Shown here one piece after another: positions 38,380 through 48,760 of a stretch of 64,000 nucleotides of DNA (its first letter is position 1; each line of letters begins with the position of its first letter). Source of the stretch: GWE2-42-39 sp963668595 (GTDB taxonomy: Bacteria > Bacteroidota > Bacteroidia > Bacteroidales > Prolixibacteraceae); assembly GCA_963668595.1 (NCBI GenBank), contig OY764876.1:620001-684000 (forward strand), given 5' to 3'. A model generated the notes under the pieces. That model ran no database searches and was not told where the DNA came from. It saw only the letters and a program-made list of their open reading frames with translations. The position numbers and the translations under genes are program-made.

Positions 38380-38985
38380 ATGGTCCAACGATCATTCAAT
38401 CTTGCTGATATTGATATTTGGGAACGATTCCTTTCCGGAGACGATAAGGCTTTTATATCTATTTACAATAGGTATGTAAACGGCCTGTATTCCTATGGAT
38501 TGAAAATATTCGGAGACGAGGATTTAGTAAAGGACTGTATTCAGGAGGTTTTTATTCACCTGATTGAAAATAGGCGAAAATTACTGATTAGCCCCAATAT
38601 TCATCTCTATTTATTTAAGTCGCTTCGCAACAAGTTGCTCGACGAACTTCGTTCTTCTGCCCGAAAACAGGAAATTCTCGCCGAAAAAGGGATTGTTGAT
38701 GACGAACATTTTTCTTCGGCCGAGAAGCTGATTATTCAGGATGAGACACAACAGCAGGTACGGCAACGATTGACGAAAGTACTAAACGAACTGAGCGACA
38801 AACAACGTGAGATCATCTATCTGAAATACACCGAATGTTTGAGTTACGATGAAATATCCGATATGCTTGGCATCGACAAAGCTTCGGCTCGTACGTTGTT
38901 GTACCGCACTTTAAAATCACTCAAGGAAACGATTAATAAAAAAGGTATCTTCTTATTTCGTTTATTCCGAGCTATTTATCGCTGA
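38380..38985 (+). CDS. ECF-type RNA polymerase sigma factor
   Basis: 201 residues. Region 2 (about 15-85) contains FISIYNRYVNGLYSYGLKIFGDEDLVKDCIQEVFIHLIENR and the conserved LYLFKSLRNKLLDELR. Region 4 (about 133-185) contains LSDKQREIIYLKYTECLSYDEISDMLGI and a helix-turn-helix ending LYRTLKSL. There is no region 3 or extra C-terminal domain, as expected of ECF factors. With the FecR-like gene and STN-SusC downstream it forms a cell-surface signalling set: substrate binding to the transporter releases this sigma factor, which activates the locus. That mechanism is known for the family; its use here is inferred from gene order. Confidence 0.93.
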   Translation: MVQRSFNLADIDIWERFLSGDDKAFISIYNRYVNGLYSYGLKIFGDEDLVKDCIQEVFIHLIENRRKLLISPNIHLYLFKSLRNKLLDELRSSARKQEILAEKGIVDDEHFSSAEKLIIQDETQQQVRQRLTKVLNELSDKQREIIYLKYTECLSYDEISDMLGIDKASARTLLYRTLKSLKETINKKGIFLFRLFRAIYR

Positions 38986-39067
38986 TTTTCGTTTTTCCCC
39001 TGAAAAAAACTGTTTTTCTTGTCTATAAAGAAGTACTTCACTCGTTTATTAATGAATTTCAAAAAGC

Positions 39068-40279
39068 ATGGAGGATAACTTATACAATTCTGATTTTGTA
39101 GAGCTGGTTAGTAACGAGGAATTTGTTCTTCTGGTTATTCAATCGCTTGATGCCGAAAAATTACTTGCGGATATGTTGTCGAAATATCCGGAGAATGAGA
39201 ATAATCTGAGGTATGCGGTTGAATTTGTTTTGTTGGCGCAAACAGAAAAAACGGAAATATCGAACGCTGATTCGGATGTTCTATTGAAAACTCTTCAGGA
39301 TAGATTAACTACAGGAAAATCATCCCGTTTCATTTTTCATCGTTGGACGATGCTGAAAATTGCTTCGGTCGTATTGGTTTTTCTTGCCATCGGAGCTGTA
39401 TTTTATTCTCAGTACGCCAAAGATCCGTTGAAGCAATTCGCCGAAAATAATATTCTTCGTGAAAATCAATCAGTAATTGTATTATCTGATGGGTCGAAGC
39501 ATATTCTGGCTCAGAGTGAAATGAATATCGATTATAAATCAAAACAAGGAGAGGTAATCGTTCAAAATGAAGAAAATCAGGTTACTACAATTGAAAATAA
39601 ATCAGAGGAAAATGAAGAATTGTTGAACCAGGTTATTGTTCCTTTTGGTCAGCGGCAAAAATTAATGCTAAGTGATGGCACATCGGTAGAGCTCAATGCC
39701 GGAAGTAAACTGGTGTTTCCTGCTGCTTTTACGGGCAAAGAAAGAGCTGTGTATTTGGTTGGAGAAGGTTATTTTGATGTGCACAAAGATCGAGAGCATC
39801 CATTTATTGTAAAAACTGATTTTATTGATGTAAAGGTTTTTGGAACCCAGTTCAACCTGGCTGCATACAGCGACGAAGGTCAGGCCTCGACCGTTTTGGT
39901 TGAAGGATCGGTTTCGGTGGCGAAGAACGGTGGATTGTTCGGAACTCAATCGCTGTTTTTATCGCCGGGTGAAGCTTGTTTCTATTCAAACAATGATAAA
40001 AAGTTGAACGTTCGCGATGTGGATGTTGATTTTTATACCTCGTGGAAAAATGGGGTGTACAATTTCAGGGATGAGCCACTTTCGTATGTAATTAAAAAAG
40101 TGATGAAATATTATAACGTGCAGATAAATGTGCCGGAAGAAAATATTTTGAACACCAAACTGTCGGGAAAACTTCGGATTACAGGAAATATCGACGAAGT
40201 TGTACAGTACATCGCAAAAACGATTGAGGGGAGATATGAAAAAGAAATAGACGGAAAATATATCTTATATAAACACTAA
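39068..40279 (+). CDS. FecR-family anti-sigma factor
   Basis: 403 residues. The cytoplasmic N-terminal part (1-94) should bind the sigma factor. A single transmembrane helix (about 95-114, MLKIASVVLVFLAIGAVF) is followed by a periplasmic FecR domain (about 190-290, VPFGQRQKLMLSDGTSVELNAGSKL, FTGKERAVYLVGEGYFDV, FGTQFNLAAY). The C-terminal DUF4974-like domain (about 335-400, FRDEPLSYVIKKVMKYYNVQI) is expected to contact the STN domain of the transporter. It lies 82 bases after the sigma gene. Confidence 0.92.
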   Translation: MEDNLYNSDFVELVSNEEFVLLVIQSLDAEKLLADMLSKYPENENNLRYAVEFVLLAQTEKTEISNADSDVLLKTLQDRLTTGKSSRFIFHRWTMLKIASVVLVFLAIGAVFYSQYAKDPLKQFAENNILRENQSVIVLSDGSKHILAQSEMNIDYKSKQGEVIVQNEENQVTTIENKSEENEELLNQVIVPFGQRQKLMLSDGTSVELNAGSKLVFPAAFTGKERAVYLVGEGYFDVHKDREHPFIVKTDFIDVKVFGTQFNLAAYSDEGQASTVLVEGSVSVAKNGGLFGTQSLFLSPGEACFYSNNDKKLNVRDVDVDFYTSWKNGVYNFRDEPLSYVIKKVMKYYNVQINVPEENILNTKLSGKLRITGNIDEVVQYIAKTIEGRYEKEIDGKYILYKH

Positions 40280-40336
40280 CTAATTAATTGTCAAACCTAA
40301 AATCTAAAAAATGACGTAAGAACTAACTAGAGAAAA

Positions 40337-40365
40337 TCCGGTAGATACTCCCAATACCTACCGGA
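40337..40365 (+). promoter_or_regulatory. Leader hairpin between anti-sigma gene and STN-susC
   Basis: TCCGGTAG (40337-40344) and CTACCGGA (40358-40365) are perfect inverted repeats around a 13-base loop, in the 132-base gap ahead of the transporter. The following bases are A-rich, not T-rich, so it is not a plus-strand terminator. It could be an operator or an mRNA structure that separates or stabilises the downstream transcript. Confidence 0.5.
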
Positions 40366-40411
40366 AAAAATCGATTAAATCCGTATTAAAAATTTTAATC
40401 AAAGCAAATTT

Positions 40412-43400
40412 ATGAAAAAAAACCATTTTCAAAGGGGTGAGTTATGGACTCATCTCAGAAGAACATTACTAGTCATGAAATTAACATTTTTGATTAGCCT
40501 CATAGCGGTTATTAGTACGTACGCTTCTTCTTACACTTTTTCTCAGACAGTTAAGCTATCGGTTGAGAAGGTTTCTTTGTTGGAAGCATTGCAACAAATT
40601 GAGTCACAAACCGACTATGTTTTTTTATACAAAAATGATCTGATTGATCCGGAGTATAAAATAAGTGTGGTCGTTGAAGGAACAGACGTTGAGGAAATTC
40701 TGAATGAAGTATTTAAATCTACAGGTATCAAATATGAAATACTTCAGAAACAGATTGTTTTAACTCCTGATAAAGAAGTAAAAAACCGGGATCTTGACAC
40801 TTTCCTTGAAAACATAGGATTGAAGGCGGCTCCGCAGAAAAAAATAACGGGAAAGGTAACTGATCCGGATGGATTACCGGTTCCGGGTGTAACTGTAGTT
40901 GTGAAGGGTACCACAACAGGAACAATCACGGATATGGATGGAAATTTCATCCTCGAAGCGCCACAAAATGCCCCGGCATTGGTTATCTCATTTGTTGGAT
41001 ATGAAACACAGGAAGTTGTAGTAGGTAATTCAATAAATTTCAATATCGTTTTAAAGTCGAAACTTGAAGCCATTGAAGAAGTGGTGGTAGTTGGTTACGG
41101 AAAACAGAGCAAAGAATCAGTTACTGCGGCTATTTCAAGTGTTGGTGCCAGCGAATTGATTCAATCACCAACGGCCAATATCAGTAACGCTTTGGCTGGT
41201 CGTTTGTCGGGTTTGACTTCGATTCAGCTTTCGGGAAAACCAGGCGACGACGATGCTGATTTGTACGTGCGAGGTATTGGTACTTATGCCGGTTCAACAT
41301 CTCCGCTGATTATGGTTGACGGAGTTGCCCGCGATAGTTACAACAATATCGATCCGAACGAAATTGAAACAATCAGTATTCTGAAAGATGCTTCGGCTAC
41401 AGCCGTATTTGGGGTGCGGGGTGCCAACGGGGTAATCCTGATTACAACAAAACGCGGTAAAAATGGTGCTCCACATGTGAGTATTTCGGCTCAAACTGCT
41501 GTTGTTCAGTTTACCAGCTTGCCCAAGTACCTTGGTGCATACGATTGGACCAGCTTGTTTAACGAAAAATCATACGAACAATATTGGATTAAACACGCGA
41601 ATGACGGCTGGGCTTCGTGGGATGAGTTTGCCGCAAGTCGCGATGCAAACTGGAAATCAGAAGCAACACGCTATACTTCAGACGAAGCATTGCAATACTA
41701 TAAAAATGCCAATAATCCGAAAAGCGAATACTACAATCCGTATTTCTATCCGAATACCGATTGGCAGAGCATGATATTTAAAAATTCGTCGAGACAAAGC
41801 CAGTATAACGTAAATGTAGAAGGCGGTACGGATAAAGTAAAATACTTTGTTTCATTGGGTTATTTGGATCAGGGTGGAATGTTCGATTCCTCGTATTTCC
41901 CTTTTCCAGACGAAATGGAATACACCAAAAAAAGGCATAATTTCCGTGCAAACTTCGACTTCGATGTAAATAAAGATTTTCGTATTTCGGTTGACATCGG
42001 AACCAACTTTGAAAAGATAACCGGAATGAATAACGACGATTACATGTGGAGAAAGAGAATTTTGTGGGCCAACCCGATTTCATCTCCCGGTATTGTTGAT
42101 GGAAAATTCGTAGTTATTGAAGGTCAGGAATTATCGCAAAATAACTTGCTTTACGAAATTGCAGACATTGATTTTAATGTGACAAATAATAGTACACTGA
42201 ATTCATCAATTCGGTTGTCACACAAACTCGATTTTATCACGTCCGGACTTTCTGTTAACGCCCGGGTTGCGTACGATAGTTATTTTTCAAGTCGTTCGGG
42301 AGGTGGTAGTTATACGCCAATGTTGTACCGGATTTCGCAAACATCAAATGTGCTGGAACCTAAATTTGAACCCCTACGCGAAAAATCATCGCTTTCGTAT
42401 TGGTCGGAATGGTACAACGGAAAATGGAGAAAAACTTATGGCGAAGTTTCGTTGAATTACAACCGCACATTCGGACAACATGATGTGGGTGGTTTATTTC
42501 TGTTCAACCTGGAAAAGAAACATGATCCGGGATTGGAATATGGCTTGCCTCACGCGTATTTGGGTTTGGTTGGACGTGTTACTTATGGTTTTGCAAAAAG
42601 ATACCTTGCCGAATTCAATATGGGTTACAACGGATCAGAAAACTTTCCGGAAGGCAAACGTTTTGGGTTCTTACCTGCCGTTTCGCTGGGCTGGGTCGCT
42701 TCTGACGAAAATTTCTTCCCGAAAGGTAATCTTATCGGATACCTGAAAATTCGTGGTTCGATAGGTAAAGTTGGTAACGATAACGTAGGAGGAGCTCGCT
42801 ATCTTTATTTGCCCGACGTTTGGGAATACAACGGAGGATATACTTTTGGCGATTACAATAACCGAAGCTTTGTAGAGGGAGCAAGAGAAGGTACAGTTGG
42901 AAACCCGAATGTAACATGGGAAACAGCAACCAAATCAAATCTCGGTTTCGAGGCCCGGATGTTTGGCGATAGACTTTCGCTTACCTACGATTATTTTAAC
43001 GAAGACAGAAAGGATATTCTTTCATATAAAGGAACAGTGCCGAGCATTGTACAGGCTTCTTTGCCTCCTTATAACCTCGGTCAGGTTCGTAACTGGGGTA
43101 ACGAAGTTGAATTTACCTGGCGCGATAAAATCCGTAAAATAAATTACTGGGTTAAAGGAAATGCTTCAACCAATAAAAATGAGATTGTATTCAGAGATGA
43201 AGCAATTACTCCGGGATTGGAATACCAGGCACAAACGGGTCGTCCGATAAATCAACCTTCGTATTTGCAGGCTGATGGATTATATACATCGTGGGCCGAT
43301 TTATATGAGGTGGATGCCAGTAACAAACCTATTTTGTCGAGCCCGGTATTAGCGGTGAACAAAAATGGTGAGCATTATTTTAAAGCCAATGGCGATCCTG

Positions 43401-43996
43401 TATATCAGAAAGACTTGGGTTATGGTGGTGCAGTTTTGCAACCGGGTGAAATTAAGTTGCTCGATGTGAATGAAGATGGTGTGATTGATGGGAAAGACTA
43501 TATGCGTGGCGGAAAAACCAATATTCCGGAGCTGACTTATGGATTATCATTCGGCTTCGATTACAAAAATTTCGATTTTTCTGTAATGTTCCATGGAGTT
43601 TCAGGAGTTGCCCGCTATGTACAAACAGGCGAGTCAATGCATTTTTCGAGTGACCATTCGTTGCAAGAAGTTGATAAATATCGTTTTACTGAAGAACGTT
43701 ATGCCGCAGGCGAACGCATTGAAATGCCAATTGCAGCCTATAATTCCAATGCTGCTTACAACACATTCTTTTACAAAGATGCTTCGTTCCTGCGTTTGAA
43801 AAATATGGAGATCGGCTATAGTATTAAGCCCAAAACTTTGAAAAAAATTGGACTTAGTTCGACCCGTATTTATGTGAATGGCTCGAATTTATACACATGG
43901 AGCAAGAATCGCATTTGGGGTGATCCCGAAAATTTGGGTAATACAGGTTATCCGATTACCCGAACATTTAACATGGGGATAAATCTCAATTTTTAA
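40412..43996 (+). CDS. SusC/RagA-type TonB-dependent transporter with STN signalling domain (PUL C)
   Basis: 1194 residues. A long n-region and signal peptide (to about 44, ending TFSQ) lead to an STN (secretin/TonB short N-terminal) domain at about 45-120 with SLLEALQQIESQTDYVFLY and VEEILNEVFKSTGIKYEI. Next are a carboxypeptidase-D-like domain (ITGKVTDPDGLPVPGVTVVV, from about 145), the TonB-box region EEVVVVGYGKQSKES, the plug (YVRGIGTYAG, LIMVDGVARD, LKDASATAVFGVRGANGVILITTKRG) and a barrel ending MGINLNF. The STN domain makes it the outer-membrane sensor for the sigma/anti-sigma pair upstream. Imported ligand is probably a beta-glucan oligosaccharide, judged from the downstream enzymes. 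Confidence 0.95.
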   Translation: MKKNHFQRGELWTHLRRTLLVMKLTFLISLIAVISTYASSYTFSQTVKLSVEKVSLLEALQQIESQTDYVFLYKNDLIDPEYKISVVVEGTDVEEILNEVFKSTGIKYEILQKQIVLTPDKEVKNRDLDTFLENIGLKAAPQKKITGKVTDPDGLPVPGVTVVVKGTTTGTITDMDGNFILEAPQNAPALVISFVGYETQEVVVGNSINFNIVLKSKLEAIEEVVVVGYGKQSKESVTAAISSVGASELIQSPTANISNALAGRLSGLTSIQLSGKPGDDDADLYVRGIGTYAGSTSPLIMVDGVARDSYNNIDPNEIETISILKDASATAVFGVRGANGVILITTKRGKNGAPHVSISAQTAVVQFTSLPKYLGAYDWTSLFNEKSYEQYWIKHANDGWASWDEFAASRDANWKSEATRYTSDEALQYYKNANNPKSEYYNPYFYPNTDWQSMIFKNSSRQSQYNVNVEGGTDKVKYFVSLGYLDQGGMFDSSYFPFPDEMEYTKKRHNFRANFDFDVNKDFRISVDIGTNFEKITGMNNDDYMWRKRILWANPISSPGIVDGKFVVIEGQELSQNNLLYEIADIDFNVTNNSTLNSSIRLSHKLDFITSGLSVNARVAYDSYFSSRSGGGSYTPMLYRISQTSNVLEPKFEPLREKSSLSYWSEWYNGKWRKTYGEVSLNYNRTFGQHDVGGLFLFNLEKKHDPGLEYGLPHAYLGLVGRVTYGFAKRYLAEFNMGYNGSENFPEGKRFGFLPAVSLGWVASDENFFPKGNLIGYLKIRGSIGKVGNDNVGGARYLYLPDVWEYNGGYTFGDYNNRSFVEGAREGTVGNPNVTWETATKSNLGFEARMFGDRLSLTYDYFNEDRKDILSYKGTVPSIVQASLPPYNLGQVRNWGNEVEFTWRDKIRKINYWVKGNASTNKNEIVFRDEAITPGLEYQAQTGRPINQPSYLQADGLYTSWADLYEVDASNKPILSSPVLAVNKNGEHYFKANGDPVYQKDLGYGGAVLQPGEIKLLDVNEDGVIDGKDYMRGGKTNIPELTYGLSFGFDYKNFDFSVMFHGVSGVARYVQTGESMHFSSDHSLQEVDKYRFTEERYAAGERIEMPIAAYNSNAAYNTFFYKDASFLRLKNMEIGYSIKPKTLKKIGLSSTRIYVNGSNLYTWSKNRIWGDPENLGNTGYPITRTFNMGINLNF

Positions 43997-44017
43997 TCAA
44001 CTAAACAGAACGATACT

Positions 44018-45877
44018 ATGAAAAGGAAATATATAGCAAACCTTGTGATGGTAGGTGCTTTTATCTCACTCTTTATGTCGAGTTGTCTGGATAATTTTCT
44101 GGAAAAACCGGCAGGAGGAGCAGTAACTGTTGATACGATTTTTCATACAAAAAATCAGGCTCAGTATGCTGTTGCAAGTATGTACTCATCATGTATGCAA
44201 AATTTATATGTATATCAGGCCGGAGGCCAGGGATATGCAAATAGCTGTGCCCGTCCGGGTGTTATTACCGATGAAGTTTATCTGCATTCAAATGTACACT
44301 GGATCGCTCAAAACGTTGGCCTTGCTGCGTATTATTCCGGTACAATGACTTCTTCTGCAACTCCTGATATTCCTGGTTTCGGAGACCATTATCTGGGAAT
44401 TCGCCGTGCCAACCTGGTGTTGAAAAATATCAATATGGTAACTGATGCCGATGCAGCCTGGATCAATGATGTGAAAGGGCAGGCCTTGTTTCTGCGCGCA
44501 TTTCAGCATTTCGAATTATTCCGTTATTACGGTGGTATCCCGATTGTGACCAACGTGTTGGGTGAAGGTGAATTGAAAATTGCTCGGCGTTCAGTTGAAT
44601 CAGTGGTGGACAGTATTGTTAGCTGGTGCAATAAGGCAATTACGCTTTTGCCCGAATCGCGCTCAGCTGCCGAATTCGGAAAAGTTAATAAATTGGCGGC
44701 GATGGCCCTCAAAGCAAGAACATTGCTTTATGCTGCCAGCCCAATGTATAATACTCCTTCAAGTATGGCTTCGCAGGTAATCCGCTATGGCGATGTACGC
44801 GATTCGTTACTGTGTTACCCTACTTACGATGCCAATCGTTGGAAATTGGCGGCCGATGCAGCCAAAGCGGTTATCGATAATGCAGCAGCTGCAGGCGTTT
44901 CGATATACAATACGCAAACTCCTCTGACAACCGGAGATACCTATGCTACGCTGGGCGATTACGAATCGGTTTGGAACGTGTATGCCAACCATGAAATAAT
45001 TCTGGCAAATACCGAATTTAATAATGACGACTGGGGAAATAAAATCTGGGCACTAACCAATCAATCGAGAGCTGGATGTAGTGCTGCTGGCTTAGGTCAA
45101 TGGGGCCCAATGAATAATGTCCCGGTTGAGTTTGCCATGTTGTACGAAAAGCGGGATGGTAGCAAATGGTCTGTTTCTCCCGGCGATACTGGTGATAATC
45201 TTGCCGGATATATTGAAGGCTTAAATCTTGATCCTCGTTTTTATCAGACCATGGCTTACGGTGGAATGACCTATAATTCAAGTTACGGAAAGCTTCAGTT
45301 TTATAAGGCTGGCGATGGTTTTAGTGATGGAAAATTGGGTGGAAACGACCAAAATCCATACGGTTTTGCACTGGAAGTGTACAAATTTGCTCCGCGTATT
45401 GAGAATGCTGCCAGACAACATTTCTCGTGGCCGGTTTTCCGTTTGGCCGAATTTTACCTGAGTTATGCTGAAGCATTGAATGAATTCGAAGGCCCTTCAA
45501 CAAAAGCTTTTGATGCATTGAATGTGACCCGTACCAGAGCAGGAATGCCTGTAAAATCGGGGCTGAGCAAAGACGAGTTTCGCGAAGCAGTACACAATGA
45601 GCGTACGGTTGAGCTGGCTTTCGAAAACCATCGTTACAATGACTTGCTACGCTGGTTAAAAGCTGGTGAAGTGATCGATAATAAATCGTTCTACGGATTT
45701 AAAACTGTGGCCAAAAAAGCTACCGATGGATCAGCAATGCATGCCTGGACTGTTTCGGTTTTCGAAAAGAGATTTTTCCCGGCGAAGTATTATTACCTGC
45801 CTTTCTCAAATGGAGAAATAAGCAAGAATTATTTGGGCGACGGCAAAGGATGGGATGGTCAGAATCCCGGATGGTAA
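44018..45877 (+). CDS. SusD/RagB-family lipoprotein (PUL C, first)
   Basis: 619 residues. Lipoprotein signal (ISLFMSSCLDNFLEKP). SusD features: VDTIFHTKNQAQYAVASMYSSC, GIRRANLVLKNINMV, GQALFLRAFQHFELFRYYGGIPIV, FRLAEFYLSYAEALNEFEG, and HNERTVELAFENHRYNDLLRWLKAG, ending GQNPGW. It lies 21 bases after the STN-SusC stop and should form its lid. Only three bases separate its stop from the frame leading into the second SusC-like gene. Confidence 0.94.
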   Translation: MKRKYIANLVMVGAFISLFMSSCLDNFLEKPAGGAVTVDTIFHTKNQAQYAVASMYSSCMQNLYVYQAGGQGYANSCARPGVITDEVYLHSNVHWIAQNVGLAAYYSGTMTSSATPDIPGFGDHYLGIRRANLVLKNINMVTDADAAWINDVKGQALFLRAFQHFELFRYYGGIPIVTNVLGEGELKIARRSVESVVDSIVSWCNKAITLLPESRSAAEFGKVNKLAAMALKARTLLYAASPMYNTPSSMASQVIRYGDVRDSLLCYPTYDANRWKLAADAAKAVIDNAAAAGVSIYNTQTPLTTGDTYATLGDYESVWNVYANHEIILANTEFNNDDWGNKIWALTNQSRAGCSAAGLGQWGPMNNVPVEFAMLYEKRDGSKWSVSPGDTGDNLAGYIEGLNLDPRFYQTMAYGGMTYNSSYGKLQFYKAGDGFSDGKLGGNDQNPYGFALEVYKFAPRIENAARQHFSWPVFRLAEFYLSYAEALNEFEGPSTKAFDALNVTRTRAGMPVKSGLSKDEFREAVHNERTVELAFENHRYNDLLRWLKAGEVIDNKSFYGFKTVAKKATDGSAMHAWTVSVFEKRFFPAKYYYLPFSNGEISKNYLGDGKGWDGQNPGW

Positions 45878-45910
45878 TTTTTGGCAATATCACTTTTAAC
45901 TAGAAGTAAT

Positions 45911-48742
45911 ATGAAAAATAAATATATAAAACACTTTTTATTGCTTGTCCTGTTGGGTAGCGCGACGATGCTAAATGCTCAGGTCGCTACTTCTGAAGCA
46001 GGTACAGATACTACAAAAACTCTTCTGGAGGGACGACAAATCGATAACGGGATTAATACGGACGATTTATGGAAATATACAGGTGCTTCCTTTTCTATTT
46101 CAGGCGAGGAACTTGGTCGCGAAATGGCAGGAAACCTGATGAATACTTTGCAGGGACGTATTCCCGGATTAACAGTAATGTCTGGTTCGGGTGAACCCGG
46201 ATACGATGGGCCTACTTTGGTCGGCCGTGGTTTAAGTAGCTGGAATTTTACAGGCAACAATATTCTTGTTTATCTGGACGGATTTCAGGTAGATATGCGA
46301 TTGATTGCATCGTTGTCGGCTGCTGAAATCGAGTCGGTTACTTATCTGAAAGATGCTGCTGCTCTGTCTCTTTATGGCATGGATGGTGCTTGTGGCGTTC
46401 TGTCAATCAGAAGCAAACGCGGTAAAGACATGGGCAAAACAAAAATATCGGCAAACGTGCGAACCGGATTGCTGAGTGTTGTTGATTTGCCAACAGTGAT
46501 GGATGCCTACGATTATACTCGTTTGTATAATCAGGCTCGTCAAAACGATGGTTTGACAGCTCGCTATGCTAATCCTGAATTATATCGCACCGGCGAAGAT
46601 GTTGCTTATCCAAATGTTGATTGGTACAAAGAAGTTCTGAAATCACATTCGAATATCGAAAACATGAATCTTTCGTTTACCGGAGGGGGTAATACCGCCA
46701 AGTTCTTCGTATTGATGGATTATACTGGTTTTTCGGGATATTACAAAGATGCTGATAAGGAAGGTGAAAACTTTGGAACCAACGCACGCTATGATAAATT
46801 TAATATTCGTGGAAATGTGGATTTGAATATTACCAAAAGTTTTTCAATTAAGGCTGAAGTTGTAGGAAGTATCGACGATAAAGACACCCCTGCCGGTTTC
46901 ACTGCCAGTGAGCTTTTTAATAAATTGATGGGAATCCCGGCTGCAGCTTTTTCAGTAAAAAACCCAAATGGAACTTGGGGAAACAGTTCGGTTTATAATT
47001 TCAATCCGGTTGAACGTTTGCGTACGAATGGTATTTGGAATTCGCATACCCGTGGCTTGCAGACTAACTTTGCATTCAACCAAAAACTGGATGTAATTAC
47101 TCCCGGATTAGATTTTAGCGGAGCACTGTCGTTCAGCAATCAATACATTGGTTATACTGAAACTATATTTACCGGTCACTCTTACGAATTACTGAAAGAC
47201 AATACCGATAAACCGGTTTTGGATGGAAGTGGAAACTATACTTACAAGGAAATTGGAACAATTTCGGATGCAATAAACAATGGATTGACCAATCTTTGGA
47301 GTCGTCAGATTGTTCAATTGGGACTGACGTATAAACGCGATTTTGGCAAACATTCACTTTCCGGATCACTGATTGCGCGACGTCAGAATTACAGCTACTT
47401 CGGTTTGGTGTTTGCTATCCGTAATCAGGGACTGGCATTTAACGGATCGTATGCATACGATAAAAAATACCTGGCATCGTTATCGTTGGGCTACAACGGA
47501 TCGGCCGATTTCGAAGAAGGAAATCGCTACGGAGTATTTCCTGCGATTGGCCTGGGATGGATTATGTCGAATGAATCGTTCCTGAAAGACAATTCGAAAG
47601 TAAATTTCTTAAAATTGAGAGGATCGTATGGTATTTCAGGAAATACAAATACCAATTCGCGCTTCTTGTATGAGCAAAAAGCAGAAACACACAGTGGATG
47701 GAATTTTGCTTCAGGAAATACCTGGTACACTGGTAATCGCGAAGGTGCATATCCTAATTTGGGTTTTACCTGGGAACAAAAAACGATTGCAAACCTTGGC
47801 GTTGATGCAAAATTGTTTGATCTGCTGACCGTAAATCTGGATGTTTTCTCTGAAAAACGAACTCAAATATTAGAAAGCTCAATGGCTGATATTCCTAGTT
47901 ATACCGGGTTCCGTTTAGCAAATCAAAATACAGGTGAAGTGAAAAACCACGGTGTTGAACTGGCTGTTCGGTTAGATAATAACAAAGGCGATTTTAAATA
48001 TTATGTGCAGGGATTGTTTTCTTTTGCACGGAATGAAATCACCAAAAAATCAGAAACGGTTCAGCCTCACGAATGGTTATACGAGCAAGGTTACCGCATT
48101 AATCAGGCCCGCGGGTTAGTTTTCGATGGATTTTATCAAGGCTCTGATTTCGATGCATCGGGAAGTCTTATTTCTGGTGTTCCGTCTTCAACATATACTA
48201 ATGTTCGTCCGGGCGATTTAAAATATGTTGATCAGAATAACGATGATGTGATTAATAACTACGACAAAGTTCCGTTTGATTTCAGCAAAGTTCCGGAAAT
48301 TACCGCAGCAATCAATGGCGGTTTCAGCTACAAAGGCTTTGATTTTAATGTGTTTCTTATGGGGGTTGCAAATCGCACCGTGACTTTGCCAACAGCTTAT
48401 ACTCATCCGTTTGTAGGGAACAATAATATTACCGTTTTCTCGGCGAATGCGTGGACTCCGGAAACTGCCGCAACGGCAACAAGCCCTCGTTTGACAACTC
48501 AGGACAACAGCAATAACGATCAGGAAACTGATTTTTATATGCGGAATGGTAGTTTCATTAAGCTGCGCAATCTTGAACTGGGATATACTTTTAGAGTAGG
48601 TAAAATTGAAGAGGTTCGTTTGTCGGTTGCCGGAAATAATTTGTGTACCTGGGATAAGATCGACGATTTGGAAGCTGAAAGCCTGTCGAGTGGCTACCCG
48701 CTGTCGAAAACAGTTTCATTTGGTTTAAAAGTTAAATTCTAA
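45911..48742 (+). CDS. Second, short SusC-like transporter lacking the carboxypeptidase-like domain (PUL C)
   Basis: About 943 residues from ATG 45911, which opens the signal peptide MKNKYIKHFLLLVLLGSATMLNAQ. In-frame bases upstream (to 45881) add no signal and directly follow the susD stop, so I excluded them. The usual carboxypeptidase-D-like domain and the EVVVVGYG segment are both absent. After about 25 polar residues the plug begins (SISGEELGREMAGNLMNTLQ, LVGRGLSSWN, LVYLDGFQVD, YLKDAAALSLYGMDG). The barrel ends in SFGLKVKF. It pairs with the SusD at 48761. Either the TonB interaction uses an unrecognised sequence or this pair works in some other way. Confidence 0.88.
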   Translation: MKNKYIKHFLLLVLLGSATMLNAQVATSEAGTDTTKTLLEGRQIDNGINTDDLWKYTGASFSISGEELGREMAGNLMNTLQGRIPGLTVMSGSGEPGYDGPTLVGRGLSSWNFTGNNILVYLDGFQVDMRLIASLSAAEIESVTYLKDAAALSLYGMDGACGVLSIRSKRGKDMGKTKISANVRTGLLSVVDLPTVMDAYDYTRLYNQARQNDGLTARYANPELYRTGEDVAYPNVDWYKEVLKSHSNIENMNLSFTGGGNTAKFFVLMDYTGFSGYYKDADKEGENFGTNARYDKFNIRGNVDLNITKSFSIKAEVVGSIDDKDTPAGFTASELFNKLMGIPAAAFSVKNPNGTWGNSSVYNFNPVERLRTNGIWNSHTRGLQTNFAFNQKLDVITPGLDFSGALSFSNQYIGYTETIFTGHSYELLKDNTDKPVLDGSGNYTYKEIGTISDAINNGLTNLWSRQIVQLGLTYKRDFGKHSLSGSLIARRQNYSYFGLVFAIRNQGLAFNGSYAYDKKYLASLSLGYNGSADFEEGNRYGVFPAIGLGWIMSNESFLKDNSKVNFLKLRGSYGISGNTNTNSRFLYEQKAETHSGWNFASGNTWYTGNREGAYPNLGFTWEQKTIANLGVDAKLFDLLTVNLDVFSEKRTQILESSMADIPSYTGFRLANQNTGEVKNHGVELAVRLDNNKGDFKYYVQGLFSFARNEITKKSETVQPHEWLYEQGYRINQARGLVFDGFYQGSDFDASGSLISGVPSSTYTNVRPGDLKYVDQNNDDVINNYDKVPFDFSKVPEITAAINGGFSYKGFDFNVFLMGVANRTVTLPTAYTHPFVGNNNITVFSANAWTPETAATATSPRLTTQDNSNNDQETDFYMRNGSFIKLRNLELGYTFRVGKIEEVRLSVAGNNLCTWDKIDDLEAESLSSGYPLSKTVSFGLKVKF

Positions 48743-48760
48743 TCCTGTAAATCGAAGAAT

